Positions 21,827-31,384 of a DNA stretch of 48,661 nucleotides are shown here, piece by piece. The position numbers and the translations under genes were made by a program. Numbering within the stretch: the stretch's first letter is position 1; each line of letters begins with the position of its first letter. This DNA is from Bacillus sp. MUM 116 (GTDB taxonomy: Bacteria > Bacillota > Bacilli > Bacillales > Cytobacillaceae). The stretch is from contig NZ_MLYR01000121.1 in assembly GCF_001866655.1 (NCBI RefSeq), positions 1 through 48,661 of the forward strand. Direction: 5' to 3'. The notes under the pieces are model-generated. The model worked only from the letters and a program-made list of their open reading frames with translations. It was not told the DNA's origin and searched no databases.

Positions 21827-24763
21827 ATGACCGACAAAATGGTTACCGTCAAAATAAACAACCAAAGCTATACAGCAAAACAAGGTTCAACGATTCTTGA
21901 AATCATCAATCAAAATGAAATCTCCCATCCGCAAGTTTGCTATGTTCCGGAAGTTGATCCTATTCAAACCTGTGATACCTGTATCGTCGATGTCGATGGC
22001 ATACTTGTCCGTTCCTGTTCGACTCAAATTACAAATGGAATGGATATTTCACTTTCTTCCCCTCGAGCGAAGATTGCGCAAACAGAGGCAATGGATCGTT
22101 TATTAGAAAACCACCTACTGTACTGCACCGTCTGTGATAACAATAATGGAAATTGTAAATTACATAACACCGTTGAACTAATGGAAATCGAGCACCAAAA
22201 ATACCCATACACACCGAAAACGGATACAAATGCAGTTGATATGTCACACCCATTCTACCGCTATGATCCAAATCAATGTATTGCCTGTGGTCAATGTGTC
22301 GAGGTATGCCAAAACCTCCAAGTAAATGAAACCCTTTCAATCGATTGGGAGGCAGAACGTCCTCGTGTTCTTTGGGATAATGGCGCCAATATTAATGACT
22401 CATCATGCGTTGGTTGTGGACAATGCGTCACGATTTGTCCGTGTAACGCTTTAATAGAAAAATCAATGCTGGGTGAAGCCGGGTTTATAACCGGAATGAA
22501 CAAAGGCTTGCTCACATCCATGATTGATTTAGTTAAAGAAGTGGAACCTGGATACTCCAGTATTATGGCAGTCTCGGAAGCAGAAGCGGCCATGCGCGAT
22601 ACGCGGACAAAAAAGACAAAAACAGTTTGTACGTTTTGCGGCGTTGGCTGTTCGTTTGAAGTTTGGACAAAAGACCGGAAAATTCTTAAAATCCAGCCTT
22701 CACATGATGCCCCTGTTAACGCCATATCTACTTGTATTAAAGGAAAATTCGGCTGGGATTTCGTTAATAGCAATGAAAGGATTACAAAACCATTAATTCG
22801 CAAAAATGGCGAATTCGTTGAATCCACCTGGGAAGAAGCGCTCAATTTAGTGGCAAGCAAGCTTGGAGCGATTCAAGCAGAACATGGTCCTGGTTCGATT
22901 GGTTTTGTCTCCTCTTCCAAAATCACAAACGAAGAAAATTATTTAATGCAAAAGCTGGCGCGACAGGTATTTGAAACGAACAACGTCGATAACTGCTCAC
23001 GATATTGCCAGTCCCCGGCGACAGATGGGTTATTCCGGACCGTCGGCATGGGCGGCGATGCCGGTACGATTAAGGATATCGCAAAGGCTGGACTAGTTAT
23101 CATTATTGGTGCTAATCCTGCAGAAGGCCATCCGGTCTTGGCAACACGTGTTAAGCGGGCTCACAAGCTTCACGGCCAAAAATTAATCGTAGCCGACCTG
23201 CGGAAAAACGAAATGGCAGAGCGTTCCGATATTTTTATCAGCCCAAAACAAGGGACAGACCAAGTATGGCTAATGTCTGTAACGAAATACCTGATTGACC
23301 AAGGCTGGCATGACCAGAATTTTATCGATGAAAACGTAAATTTCTTTGATGATTTCAAAACAGTCCTTGATAAATATACACTGGAATATGCAGAAAAAAT
23401 CACCGGAATTTCGCAAGAAACGCTAATTCAAGTTGCGGAAATGATTCGTGACGCAGATGGTACTTGTATTCTTTGGGGCATGGGCGTCACACAAAACAAA
23501 GGCGGTTCCGACACATCTGCGGCGATTTCAAACTTGCTTCTTGCAACAGGTAACTATCGCCGTCCTGGTGCCGGTGCCTATCCTCTTCGCGGTCATAACA
23601 ATGTTCAAGGAGCCTGTGACATGGGAACATTGCCTGGCTGGCTTCCAGGATATCAGCATGTGACCGACGATGCAGCACGGGAAAAATTTGAAAAAGCATA
23701 TGGTGTGATGATTGACGGATTACCCGGTCTTGACAGCATCGAAATGCTAAAAGCCGTTAAAAGAGGAACAATGAAAGCCATGTACTTGGTAGGCGAAGAT
23801 ATGGCGCTTGTCGATGCCAACGCGAATCATGTTCACGATGCCTTATCGGGCCTTGATTTCTTTGTTGTTCAGGATCTATTTTTCTCAAGAACTGCTCAAT
23901 ATGCGGACGTAATATTGCCAGCTGCTCCATCGCTTGAAAAAGATGGAACTTTTACGAATACCGAACGGCGTGTTCAGCGTTTGTATCAAGCGTTGCCGAC
24001 GCTTGGAGAATCAAAGCCGGATTGGTGGATTATTCAAGAAATCGCCAATCGTTTCGGAGCTGGCTGGAACTTTAGCCACCCTAGTGAAATTTTTGCCGAA
24101 ATGGCTAGTCTCTCTCCTCTTTTCAGTCAGGCTACTTATGAAAAACTGCAAGGCTGGAACAGCTTCCTATGGGGCAGCCATAAAGGTGTTAGCACGCCAC
24201 TGCTTTATGTGGACGGTTTTAATTTTCCAGATAAAAAGGCTCGGTTCTCGCTATCCGATTGGGTTTTACCTGAAGAATTCCCGGATGAATATGATTTGCA
24301 CATTAACAACGGCCGGATGCTCGAGCATTTCCATGAAGGGAATTTAACGAATAAATCAACTGGGATTCAGGCAAAAGTCCCGCAAATTTTTGTTGAAGTA
24401 TCACCGGAGCTTGCGAAAGAAAGAGGTGTGCAAGACGGGTCCATCGTCCGGCTTGTCTCACCATTCGGTGCCTTAAAATTACCGGCCCTTGTCACGGAGC
24501 GGGTAAAAGCAAATGAACTGTACTTGCCAATGAATTCAACAGAAAAGGATTCAGCAATTAACTTTTTAATTGGTACGACAACCGATTTGCGGACCAATAC
24601 ACCTGCATATAAACAAATGAAGGTACGGATGGAACTAGTGAACGCAGCTGGAAAAAATCCGCTGCCAAAAACGAATCCGCGAAATAAACAGCGGCATCCA
24701 CAAAATGGAGTCGAGGTACAAAGAAAATGGAATCGTCAGGGGTATGTTCATTTGACAGATTAA
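21827..24763 (+). CDS. fdhA: Formate dehydrogenase alpha subunit, molybdopterin type (YrhE/YjgC-like)
   Basis: A 978-residue iron-sulfur molybdoenzyme that oxidises formate to CO2. Domains in order: a 2Fe-2S ferredoxin-like domain (Cys38, 49, 52, 64), a His-Cys NuoG-like segment around HLLYCTVCDNNNGNC, a 2x[4Fe-4S] ferredoxin module (CIACGQCVEVC and CVGCGQCVTICPC), and the molybdopterin 4Fe-4S binding CTFCGVGC. Then comes the catalytic domain, with Cys394 in NCSRYCQSP as the expected Mo ligand in place of selenocysteine, and a C-terminal guanine-dinucleotide-binding domain. Length matches YrhE (about 980). Start ATG 21827 follows AAGGAGG. It forms an operon with the DUF1641 gene. Confidence 0.95.
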   Translation: MTDKMVTVKINNQSYTAKQGSTILEIINQNEISHPQVCYVPEVDPIQTCDTCIVDVDGILVRSCSTQITNGMDISLSSPRAKIAQTEAMDRLLENHLLYCTVCDNNNGNCKLHNTVELMEIEHQKYPYTPKTDTNAVDMSHPFYRYDPNQCIACGQCVEVCQNLQVNETLSIDWEAERPRVLWDNGANINDSSCVGCGQCVTICPCNALIEKSMLGEAGFITGMNKGLLTSMIDLVKEVEPGYSSIMAVSEAEAAMRDTRTKKTKTVCTFCGVGCSFEVWTKDRKILKIQPSHDAPVNAISTCIKGKFGWDFVNSNERITKPLIRKNGEFVESTWEEALNLVASKLGAIQAEHGPGSIGFVSSSKITNEENYLMQKLARQVFETNNVDNCSRYCQSPATDGLFRTVGMGGDAGTIKDIAKAGLVIIIGANPAEGHPVLATRVKRAHKLHGQKLIVADLRKNEMAERSDIFISPKQGTDQVWLMSVTKYLIDQGWHDQNFIDENVNFFDDFKTVLDKYTLEYAEKITGISQETLIQVAEMIRDADGTCILWGMGVTQNKGGSDTSAAISNLLLATGNYRRPGAGAYPLRGHNNVQGACDMGTLPGWLPGYQHVTDDAAREKFEKAYGVMIDGLPGLDSIEMLKAVKRGTMKAMYLVGEDMALVDANANHVHDALSGLDFFVVQDLFFSRTAQYADVILPAAPSLEKDGTFTNTERRVQRLYQALPTLGESKPDWWIIQEIANRFGAGWNFSHPSEIFAEMASLSPLFSQATYEKLQGWNSFLWGSHKGVSTPLLYVDGFNFPDKKARFSLSDWVLPEEFPDEYDLHINNGRMLEHFHEGNLTNKSTGIQAKVPQIFVEVSPELAKERGVQDGSIVRLVSPFGALKLPALVTERVKANELYLPMNSTEKDSAINFLIGTTTDLRTNTPAYKQMKVRMELVNAAGKNPLPKTNPRNKQRHPQNGVEVQRKWNRQGYVHLTD

Positions 24764-24776
24764 CGAGGAGGCGGTT

Positions 24777-25262
24777 ATGATGGCCCAGCCAATTACAATG
24801 ATAAAAAAAGAGATTCCTGCAAAAGAAGAAATAGTTAGTAAAAAAATCGCGAATTTACAATCACAATTGGCAGAAAAAGAGGAAGCGTTAAATACACTCA
24901 TGAATTTAGTTGGGGAACTCCATGAGAATGGAATCCTAGATTCTGCAACTGCCATGCTCCAAGCAAAGGAAAAAATCGCTGAAATCGCTATGAATCAGGT
25001 GAACCGGGAGCCAGTGACAAATTTTATCAATAACTTTATGAGTGCTTCCTCGGCCTTTACCGATTTTAAACCAGAACAAACAAAAAAGCTGGTAAGCTGT
25101 GTGGCTGCGGGGATGCATGAGGGAACGGAGTTTGTCAAAAGTAATAAAAAAGTCGGAGTGTTTGATTTAATGAAGGCTCTGAATGATCCAGATATCAATC
25201 GTGCGGTTGGATTTGGGATTCACTTTTTAAAAGGTATGGGAAAGGGCTTAAAAGAAGAGTAA
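24777..25262 (+). CDS. DUF1641 protein, formate dehydrogenase partner (YrhD/YjgD-like)
   Basis: A 161-residue soluble protein whose middle and end (LMNLVGELHENGILDSATAML, later GVFDLMKALNDPDINRAVGFGI and FLKGMGK) match DUF1641. The N-terminal third is helical and charged. Bacillus genomes encode such a protein directly after each YrhE/YjgC-type formate dehydrogenase; it is believed to be an accessory subunit, possibly linking the enzyme to an electron acceptor, but this is not proven. It starts 13 bases after fdhA behind GAGGAGGCGG and ends in front of a strong bidirectional terminator. Confidence 0.9.
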   Translation: MMAQPITMIKKEIPAKEEIVSKKIANLQSQLAEKEEALNTLMNLVGELHENGILDSATAMLQAKEKIAEIAMNQVNREPVTNFINNFMSASSAFTDFKPEQTKKLVSCVAAGMHEGTEFVKSNKKVGVFDLMKALNDPDINRAVGFGIHFLKGMGKGLKEE

Positions 25263-25281
25263 AATAAAAGGCTATGTGTTT

Positions 25282-25340
25282 AAACAAAAAACTTGCAGCA
25301 TCCGTCCAACGTACGTATGGCTGCAAGTTTTTTGATTTAG
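25282..25340. terminator. Bidirectional terminator between fdh and cobalamin operons
   Basis: ACTTGCAGC and GCTGCAAGT pair perfectly and are flanked by AAAAAA and TTTTTT. It ends both the fdhA transcript and the long leftward cbi transcript. Confidence 0.92.
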
Positions 25341-25346
25341 AAACAA

Positions 25347-26147
25347 TTAATTTTTTAATGTAAAACTTATATTTCTTTTTACTTTCAAGGTGATCATTCC
25401 GAGACAAATAACCATTGATACAAAAATGATGACCCCGACGATTTCAAAATTCAGTTCAGCCCATGGGAAGAAAAACGTAAAGGCTTCATAAAAGGAAACT
25501 CCATAGGCAAGAGCGACAATAATCCATCCCATTACTCTAGAAGCGGACTGTCCCAACCGATTGGATTGACGGACCATCCGGAATGCAACGAATGAATCAA
25601 TTGTATCGGTTACCATCATGCCAACCATAAATACAATTCCAAGTATAAAAGGCATATATTTTCCTGAATTTCCGGCAGCAATTGCCCACATAGATGTTTG
25701 GCTTACCGTATCTGCAGCCATTGCAAAAAGCCCACCTATTAGAATAACGATAAATGGATTCGTCGTTTCTTTTGCAGCACGTGGGAGGAACTTCCCTTTT
25801 ATTCCACTAACCTGGTAATTTTTTTCGGATCCCACATTAGTTTTTAATAGATTATAAATATTTAATGTACCAATACTAAAAAGTGATACAATCGAAATCC
25901 AGGTCACAAGTGTATCTACATAATCGGGAATTTTAAAATCCTTGATAAATACCCCTAGAATAATAGCAACACTAGTTACCACCAATCCATGCCCAAAAGA
26001 AAATAATGTCCCTACCCAGCGGGAAATCGGACTATTCATACGCAAATTAAAGCGTGTCAAACCATCTATGCAGGCCAGGTGGTCGGCATCCAATCCGTGC
26101 CGGAGGCCCAAAACAAATATTAGTAGAATTAACGAGATTGTTTCCAT
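25347..26147 (-). CDS. NiCoT-family cobalt/nickel transporter
   Basis: A 266-residue membrane protein with about seven hydrophobic helices. The signature GLRHGLDADHLACIDGLTR (about 14-32), with the metal-binding HxxxDH pattern in helix two, and SFGHGLVVTSVAI identify the HoxN/NixA family. In this position, as last gene of a cobalamin operon, cobalt uptake is the likely task. The start ATG 26147 has AAGGAG at seven bases. Unusually, the first 101 bases overlap the 3' end of the upstream kinase gene in another frame. Confidence 0.88.
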   Translation of the reverse strand: METISLILLIFVLGLRHGLDADHLACIDGLTRFNLRMNSPISRWVGTLFSFGHGLVVTSVAIILGVFIKDFKIPDYVDTLVTWISIVSLFSIGTLNIYNLLKTNVGSEKNYQVSGIKGKFLPRAAKETTNPFIVILIGGLFAMAADTVSQTSMWAIAAGNSGKYMPFILGIVFMVGMMVTDTIDSFVAFRMVRQSNRLGQSASRVMGWIIVALAYGVSFYEAFTFFFPWAELNFEIVGVIIFVSMVICLGMITLKVKRNISFTLKN

Positions 26148-27024
26148 TCATAATCTCCTTATCTTCATTATATATGTAACAATAGAAAGGTAAATAAGGA
26201 TTCTTGACAATTTCAAAGATTTCCCCTTTTACTTCCAAAATAATCTCGTTTAGATTTGGAAGATTTTCATCCAGTAAAATTCCCATTACCGTTCCACTAT
26301 GGGCGACAACAACCCCGCCGTGATAGTATTGAGCCAATTTTTCAAATTCACGAAAAAAAGGTTTGGGCAATAGTTTTTGATTCACACGTGCACTCAGCGT
26401 TGCTGCCTTACAAATGGATGATAAATTCTTGTCATTGAAACCCTTCCGTACCCATTCATATGCTTCTGCAAAAAATTCTCGATCGTGCTGATTATATTGT
26501 TTTTCAAATTGATTAAATCGAATGGTATCTACGCCCCCTCCTAGATCTATCCCAATCAATATGAATGGAGGCAGCGTCCCGAAGGTTTCAAGCATTTCAC
26601 CATGAATATAGTCGAAAGCCACTACTTCATCGTACATCACCCCATCGGTTGGTTCGAGTTTCACTGCTATTGCAGAGATTATTTCTTTCGTAATAGGAAA
26701 TGAGTAACTATCTGCAACGGCTTTCATTGCCGCGACAATATCAGCGGAACTGCTTGCCATTCCTTTACCTGCTGGAATATTGGAACGAATGTCAATATGA
26801 CCTCCGCCTGGCAACCCAAACTGTTGAGTCAACAATTTTCCTGCTTTCAAAGCCTTAATTTTTGAATCCATCACTGTCATTTCAGAAGAGGTTGGATTTG
26901 GGATAAAAACAGCATCACTTTTCAAATGCGGGATGGGCAGAGTGATTAAAAATGGCCGTTCCTCAATGATTCCCTGTACGAGTTCTCCGAATGTTCCGTT
27001 GCAACATCCCTTGCCCAATCGCAT
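26047..27024 (-). CDS. pduX: GHMP kinase, L-threonine kinase (PduX-like)
   Basis: A 325-residue GHMP-superfamily kinase. In Salmonella PduX phosphorylates L-threonine, giving the precursor of the aminopropanol linker of cobalamin. Motifs are GTFGELVQG at the N-terminus, the ATP-binding loop IPAGKGMASSSADIVAAM (about 83-100) and a late VVVAHSGTVMGILLDE matching GHMP motif 3. ATG 27024 follows the cobA stop without a gap; its ribosome site GGAG is in cobA. The last 34 residues are read from the start of the next gene in another frame and look like low-quality tail, so the functional protein may effectively end near 290. Confidence 0.85.
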   Translation of the reverse strand: MRLGKGCCNGTFGELVQGIIEERPFLITLPIPHLKSDAVFIPNPTSSEMTVMDSKIKALKAGKLLTQQFGLPGGGHIDIRSNIPAGKGMASSSADIVAAMKAVADSYSFPITKEIISAIAVKLEPTDGVMYDEVVAFDYIHGEMLETFGTLPPFILIGIDLGGGVDTIRFNQFEKQYNQHDREFFAEAYEWVRKGFNDKNLSSICKAATLSARVNQKLLPKPFFREFEKLAQYYHGGVVVAHSGTVMGILLDENLPNLNEIILEVKGEIFEIVKNPYLPFYCYIYNEDKEIMNGNNLVNSTNICFGPPARIGCRPPGLHRWFDTL

Positions 27025-27810
27025 TTAGAAAGCTCCTATATTCACATCGAGTTTTTCTTCCCGTTCCTGAAACCATTTTATTTTTTCCCGCACTCCAACA
27101 ACTTCACCAACTAAAACTATTGCTGGATGGGTTATAGCAGCTTTTAAAGTAAGCTCTTCTATATTGTTTAAGGTTCCAGTAATCGTCTTCTGCTGTGCCG
27201 TGGTGCCCCATTGAATAATAGCTGCCGGTGTAAAAGGGCTTTTACCATGTTCGATTAATTTGGTACATATATGGTTTAAATTCCCAACACCCATATAAAA
27301 GGCAATCGTATCGATTCCCTGTGCAAGTGCCGACCAATTCAAATGGTCTTCTTCCTTCTCAGCCCGGCCGTGGCCAGTAACGATCGCGAACGAAGATGCA
27401 TAATCGCGATGGGTAACAGGAATCCCAGCATAAGCAGGAGCAGCAATTCCGGACGTAATCCCTGGAACAATTTCATATGGAATCCCGTGGGTGGCCAAAA
27501 CTTCTGCCTCTTCCCCGACACGGCCAAATATACAAGGGTCTCCCCCTTTTAATCTGGTTACTGTCTTTCCATTGGATGCTTTTTCAATCAGAAGCTCATG
27601 AATTTGCTCTTGTATAATTTGATGCTTTCCTGGCACCTTTCCGCAAAAAATAAGCTCTGAATCATCTTTGGCATATTGCAGCAGGTCCTCATTCACTAAG
27701 CGATCGAATAAAATAACATCCGATTTTTGGATGCACTCCATCCCATAAACAGTAATGAGCTTCGGGTCTCCCGGTCCTGCTCCGACAAGGTACACTTTTC
27801 CATTTGACAT
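27025..27810 (-). CDS. cobA: Uroporphyrinogen-III C-methyltransferase (SUMT)
   Basis: A 261-residue tetrapyrrole methylase that adds methyl groups at C2 and C7 of uroporphyrinogen III to make precorrin-2, the branch point to cobalamin and siroheme. Clear motifs are VYLVGAGPGDPKLIT (about 6-20), VTRLKGGDPCIFGRVGEEAE (about 84-103) and VPGITSGIAAPAYAGIPVTHR. Length equals single-domain SUMT, without the CysG oxidase/chelatase part. It corresponds to cysGA in the B. megaterium cob operon. It starts 14 bases after cobT behind GAGGAGATAGG. Confidence 0.95.
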   Translation of the reverse strand: MSNGKVYLVGAGPGDPKLITVYGMECIQKSDVILFDRLVNEDLLQYAKDDSELIFCGKVPGKHQIIQEQIHELLIEKASNGKTVTRLKGGDPCIFGRVGEEAEVLATHGIPYEIVPGITSGIAAPAYAGIPVTHRDYASSFAIVTGHGRAEKEEDHLNWSALAQGIDTIAFYMGVGNLNHICTKLIEHGKSPFTPAAIIQWGTTAQQKTITGTLNNIEELTLKAAITHPAIVLVGEVVGVREKIKWFQEREEKLDVNIGAF

Positions 27811-27824
27811 GTCCTATCTCCTCA

Positions 27825-28865
27825 TTATTCTTTTGAAATTCCTGCACAAGTAAAAGTGGCCATTTCTTTCAGCATCAAAGCAGCCGATTGTAAAATCGGA
27901 AATGCTACCGCCGCACCGCTTCCTTCACCTAAACGTAAATCGAGATCAAGAAGAGGCTTCTTCCCAAGTAACTGAAGGGCTTTTTGGTGCCCTGGTTCAA
28001 CCGATCTATGCCCTGCAATTATATAATCACTGGTTGTATTGCAAATCTCCTTTGCCAGCAGGGCTGAAATGGTACAAATAAACCCGTCTAAAAGAATCGG
28101 AATCCGATTTGCAGCTGCAGCTAACATAGCGCCAGTCATTCCTGCAATTTCCAATCCGCCCACCTTTGCCAAGACTTCGATGGGATCATTTCCGTCAGGT
28201 TTTCTTTCATTTAATGCTTGTTCAATCACCTGTTGCTTATGGAGGATCTTTTCTGGAGCTATTCCAGTCCCCCTTCCAACAAGTCCACCGACATCTTGCC
28301 CGCTTAATACAGCTAAAATCGCACTGCTTGGGGTTGTATTGCCAATGCCCATTTCACCAAGAATTAAACATTTGCATCCTTGTTGAATCATGTTTTCAGC
28401 TCTTTCAAAACCAACCGCAATTGCTTTTTCTGCCTCTTCTCTTGTCATCGCATCCTGTTTGCAAAAATTGGCTGTGCCATACCGTACTTTCCTTTTGACT
28501 ACATCTTCTGCCTCAATATCGGCTGCAACTCCAATATCCACCACTTCAAAGGCCGCACCAATTTGGTTACTAAAGACATTGATGGCCGCACCTCTATTTA
28601 AAAAATTCATGACCATTTGAACGGTAACTTCCTGCGGAAAAGCGGATACCCCTTCTTCTACCACACCATGATCCGCCGCAAACACAATAACACCTGGCGG
28701 AGAAACAGCAGGAAATGGGTCAGAGGTTATTTCTGCCAATTGAACTGCTAATTCTTCTAATCTTCCTAAACTTCCCGGAGGTTTTGTTAAGGTATCAATA
28801 TACTCCCGGACCTTTTGACCCATTTCTTGATCTAACGGCTGAATTTTAGATATCGTGTCATTCAT
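27825..28865 (-). CDS. cobT: Nicotinate-nucleotide--dimethylbenzimidazole phosphoribosyltransferase
   Basis: A 346-residue CobT that activates the lower ligand base of cobalamin as the alpha-riboside 5'-phosphate. Family stretches are TKPPGSLGRLEELAVQLA (about 27-44), VIVFAADHGVVEEGVSAFP, GEMGIGNTTPSSAIL and the C-terminal LDLRLGEGSGAAVAFPI that holds the catalytic glutamate. Length is typical. The start overlaps the cbiA stop by four bases (ATGA), implying translational coupling. I do not recall this gene in the B. megaterium operon at this place, so the order cbiA-cobT-cobA is a local variation. Confidence 0.95.
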   Translation of the reverse strand: MNDTISKIQPLDQEMGQKVREYIDTLTKPPGSLGRLEELAVQLAEITSDPFPAVSPPGVIVFAADHGVVEEGVSAFPQEVTVQMVMNFLNRGAAINVFSNQIGAAFEVVDIGVAADIEAEDVVKRKVRYGTANFCKQDAMTREEAEKAIAVGFERAENMIQQGCKCLILGEMGIGNTTPSSAILAVLSGQDVGGLVGRGTGIAPEKILHKQQVIEQALNERKPDGNDPIEVLAKVGGLEIAGMTGAMLAAAANRIPILLDGFICTISALLAKEICNTTSDYIIAGHRSVEPGHQKALQLLGKKPLLDLDLRLGEGSGAAVAFPILQSAALMLKEMATFTCAGISKE

Positions 28866-30241
28866 TTTCGTATCCTCCTGTTTTGAAACTCTTTACATTT
28901 CTTAATCCAGTTTTCCACCAGGCCAGGACATGATCCAAAATGGAAATGAGTATAGCCGGCGATTAAATTCCCGTGCATATACCCCTCCTGTTTGAAGCCG
29001 CGCATTGCCTTTGTTTGATAGGCATGCTGAATTTCCGTGTTGGGATGAAAGGTAGAATAATGAAACTCATGCCCCCTCGCTGTCAAATTCCCTTCCAACA
29101 AATAATTTCCGTCTTCCGGTGTAATTTCACGATACCCTAATGCAGCCAGCCTCGATTGCATTTTTACCTTCCCTGGGATGATCCCGACCATTTCATAATT
29201 TTTTTCATCCGTTGTTTCAATAGATTCTGTTAAATACATAAAACCGCCGCATTCAGCCAAGGTTGGTGTGCCATTTTCAATCGCGATTCGAATGGAACGT
29301 TTAACTTCCGTTTTTTCTTGAAGAACGGCTGCAAACTCCTCTGGAAATCCACCGCCGATATATAAACCGTCTACATTTTCCGGAATAGTTTCCCCTTTTA
29401 AAGGTGAAAATTCTAAAAGCTCTGCCCCAAATGCCTCTAACAATTCAAGGTTTTCCTGATAATAAAAATTAAACGCCGCATCTCTGGCAACAGCGATTCG
29501 TACCTTATTCTTTTCCCGTCTCTTAAACTGAGATTCTTTTACTTCCAATTGTGAAGCTTTCGCCACTTCATAAAGGAAGTCCACATCGATGGTTTCAAGA
29601 ACCAAGTCGCCAAGTTGATTAAAAAAGGAATCTAGTTCACCCCGTTCCACAGATGGAATTAAACCAAGATGCCTTTCAGGTATGGCAAGATCCGAATCCT
29701 TTTGCAAATATCCAAGGACCGGTATGCCGCATTCTTGTTCGATAGCTGTTTTGACAAGTTGAAAATGACCTTCACTGCCAACCCGATTGGCAATCACACC
29801 AACGATATTAGCTTCTTCTAAAAATACCTGAAATCCCTTTACAATCGCGGCTGCACTTCGGGCCATGCTGGAGCAATTGACAACCAACACCACTGGACTA
29901 TCGGTAATGATACTGATTTCTGCAGTCGAACCGCTATTATTCATTGGGTTTTTACCATCGAAGAACCCCATTACACCCTCAATAATGGAAATATCCGCCC
30001 CGTTGCTTGCCCGGATCACAATCTCCTTGACCATTTCATGGTCCAGCATCCAGCTGTCAATATTTCTGGAAACTCTCCCCGTAACCGCCGTATGATAAGT
30101 AGGATCAATATAATCGGGGCCGCATTTAAACCCCTGAACGGTATAACCCTTTTTCTTCAATGCTGACATTAACCCAATCGTTAAGGTTGTTTTTCCAACC
30201 CCGCTGCCTGTACCGGCTATGACAAGTCTACGCTCTGACAT
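28862..30241 (-). CDS. cbiA: Cobyrinate a,c-diamide synthase
   Basis: A 459-residue glutamine-dependent amidotransferase that amidates the a and c side chains of cobyrinate. The N-terminal P-loop GTGSGVGKTT (10-19) and DTxxxGxxD-like region bind ATP. GFKCGPDYIDPTYH is a family hallmark. The C-terminal GATase_3 domain has the nucleophile in LAECGGFMYL and the His in GHEFHYS. ATG 30241 follows GGAGGGG and is preferred over the in-frame start at 30256. It lies 21 bases after cbiG. Confidence 0.94.
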   Translation of the reverse strand: MSERRLVIAGTGSGVGKTTLTIGLMSALKKKGYTVQGFKCGPDYIDPTYHTAVTGRVSRNIDSWMLDHEMVKEIVIRASNGADISIIEGVMGFFDGKNPMNNSGSTAEISIITDSPVVLVVNCSSMARSAAAIVKGFQVFLEEANIVGVIANRVGSEGHFQLVKTAIEQECGIPVLGYLQKDSDLAIPERHLGLIPSVERGELDSFFNQLGDLVLETIDVDFLYEVAKASQLEVKESQFKRREKNKVRIAVARDAAFNFYYQENLELLEAFGAELLEFSPLKGETIPENVDGLYIGGGFPEEFAAVLQEKTEVKRSIRIAIENGTPTLAECGGFMYLTESIETTDEKNYEMVGIIPGKVKMQSRLAALGYREITPEDGNYLLEGNLTARGHEFHYSTFHPNTEIQHAYQTKAMRGFKQEGYMHGNLIAGYTHFHFGSCPGLVENWIKKCKEFQNRRIRK

Positions 30242-30262
30242 ACAATCCCCTCCCAAAAATAA

Positions 30263-31384
30263 TCAATATGGAATGATGGCAACTGAAATTGTCACATTTC
30301 CAGATTTCTTTTTGACCAGTTCCAATATTTCTGCACCACTGTATAATTTGGCAGCTGGTTCACTCACACCATATGCACCTGTATAGTTAAAAACCGTTTC
30401 TGATGGCAATTCCATTTTAACTGAATTAAGTGCTTTGGGTGTAAAATATATGAACTCCCATTTGTTTTTATTTGCGACCTCAAGTAATCCAGCTTCATCT
30501 TTTTTTATATCAATGGTGCAAAGGGCTTTAACACTTTTTTTTGAAAACTGTAATTCCTCCAGAGTCTCATCAATAACCGTTTCAATTTCCTTAGAAGAAG
30601 TTCCCCGGTTACAGCCCATTCCAAGAACTATCACCTTTGGGCGATATAACACTCCATTATGTAAAATCACATTTTCTTCTTCCGAAAGCTTTCGATGGGT
30701 AATGACCAGCGATGCGTCCGGTTTCGCTTCCAGTGCTTTCGGAATTGAATCATAGACCTTAATATTTTCCGGAATGGAAGGTCCATAATGCCACCATTCT
30801 ATTTCTCCTGACTCTTGTACGACCGCAATTTGTTCTTCATTCACTACTGCAGCACTCACAGGTGTAAGCTTTTCGGCCGAGTCCCATATCCAGCCAAAGC
30901 GTTTTCCAAACAAATCAACCGGAATGGTTCCCTGTACATCGGACGCTGTGGTAATGATTGGCCGTGCCTTTAACGCTGCAGCTACTTCTTTTGTTAATTC
31001 ATTGGCTCCGCCAATATGTCCTGATAGGACGCTAATCACATGTTCCCCTTTATCGTCAATCACAACGACACCAGGATCGGTTTTCTTATCCTTTAATAAC
31101 GGTGCAATCATGCGGACAACCGCACCAAGCGAAATGATAATGATCAGACCCTTGTAGGATTCGAAAAGGGATGGCAGCAGCAGGCGGACACTTCCGGTAA
31201 ACAATTGAATGTTTTTCGCCGCTTCATCGCCTTTTTCAAATTTACTCATGTAGTATACATCAGCATTTTGAAACGAATGGCCAAGCTTTCGTGCAAGTTC
31301 GACTCCGTGTTTGGTAATGGCAACAATGGCATAATCACCATGCTGCTCAATCACAGCTTTATGTTCTTCCTGGAGCTCAATCAT
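30263..31384 (-). CDS. cbiG: Cobalt-precorrin-5A hydrolase
   Basis: A 373-residue CbiG that opens the delta-lactone of cobalt-precorrin-5A and releases acetaldehyde in the oxygen-independent route. The N-terminal region contains ISLGAVVRMIAPLLKDKKTDPGVVVID (about 85-111) and VISVLSGHIGGANELT. The C-terminal domain contains VLGMGCNRGTSSKEIE and EPAAKLYSGAEILELVKKK. All three family subdomains are represented. Presence of cbiG is diagnostic for the anaerobic pathway. Start overlaps the cbiF stop by one base (TAATG). Confidence 0.93.
   Translation of the reverse strand: MIELQEEHKAVIEQHGDYAIVAITKHGVELARKLGHSFQNADVYYMSKFEKGDEAAKNIQLFTGSVRLLLPSLFESYKGLIIIISLGAVVRMIAPLLKDKKTDPGVVVIDDKGEHVISVLSGHIGGANELTKEVAAALKARPIITTASDVQGTIPVDLFGKRFGWIWDSAEKLTPVSAAVVNEEQIAVVQESGEIEWWHYGPSIPENIKVYDSIPKALEAKPDASLVITHRKLSEEENVILHNGVLYRPKVIVLGMGCNRGTSSKEIETVIDETLEELQFSKKSVKALCTIDIKKDEAGLLEVANKNKWEFIYFTPKALNSVKMELPSETVFNYTGAYGVSEPAAKLYSGAEILELVKKKSGNVTISVAIIPY

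Noticed and set aside
21897..24597. Several antisense and shifted frames inside fdhA
   Set aside because: All lie within a well-supported 978-residue gene and have no ribosome sites or recognisable domains.
26100..26193. Plus-strand gene over the pduX/transporter overlap
   Set aside because: It is opposite two recognised genes and has no ribosome site.
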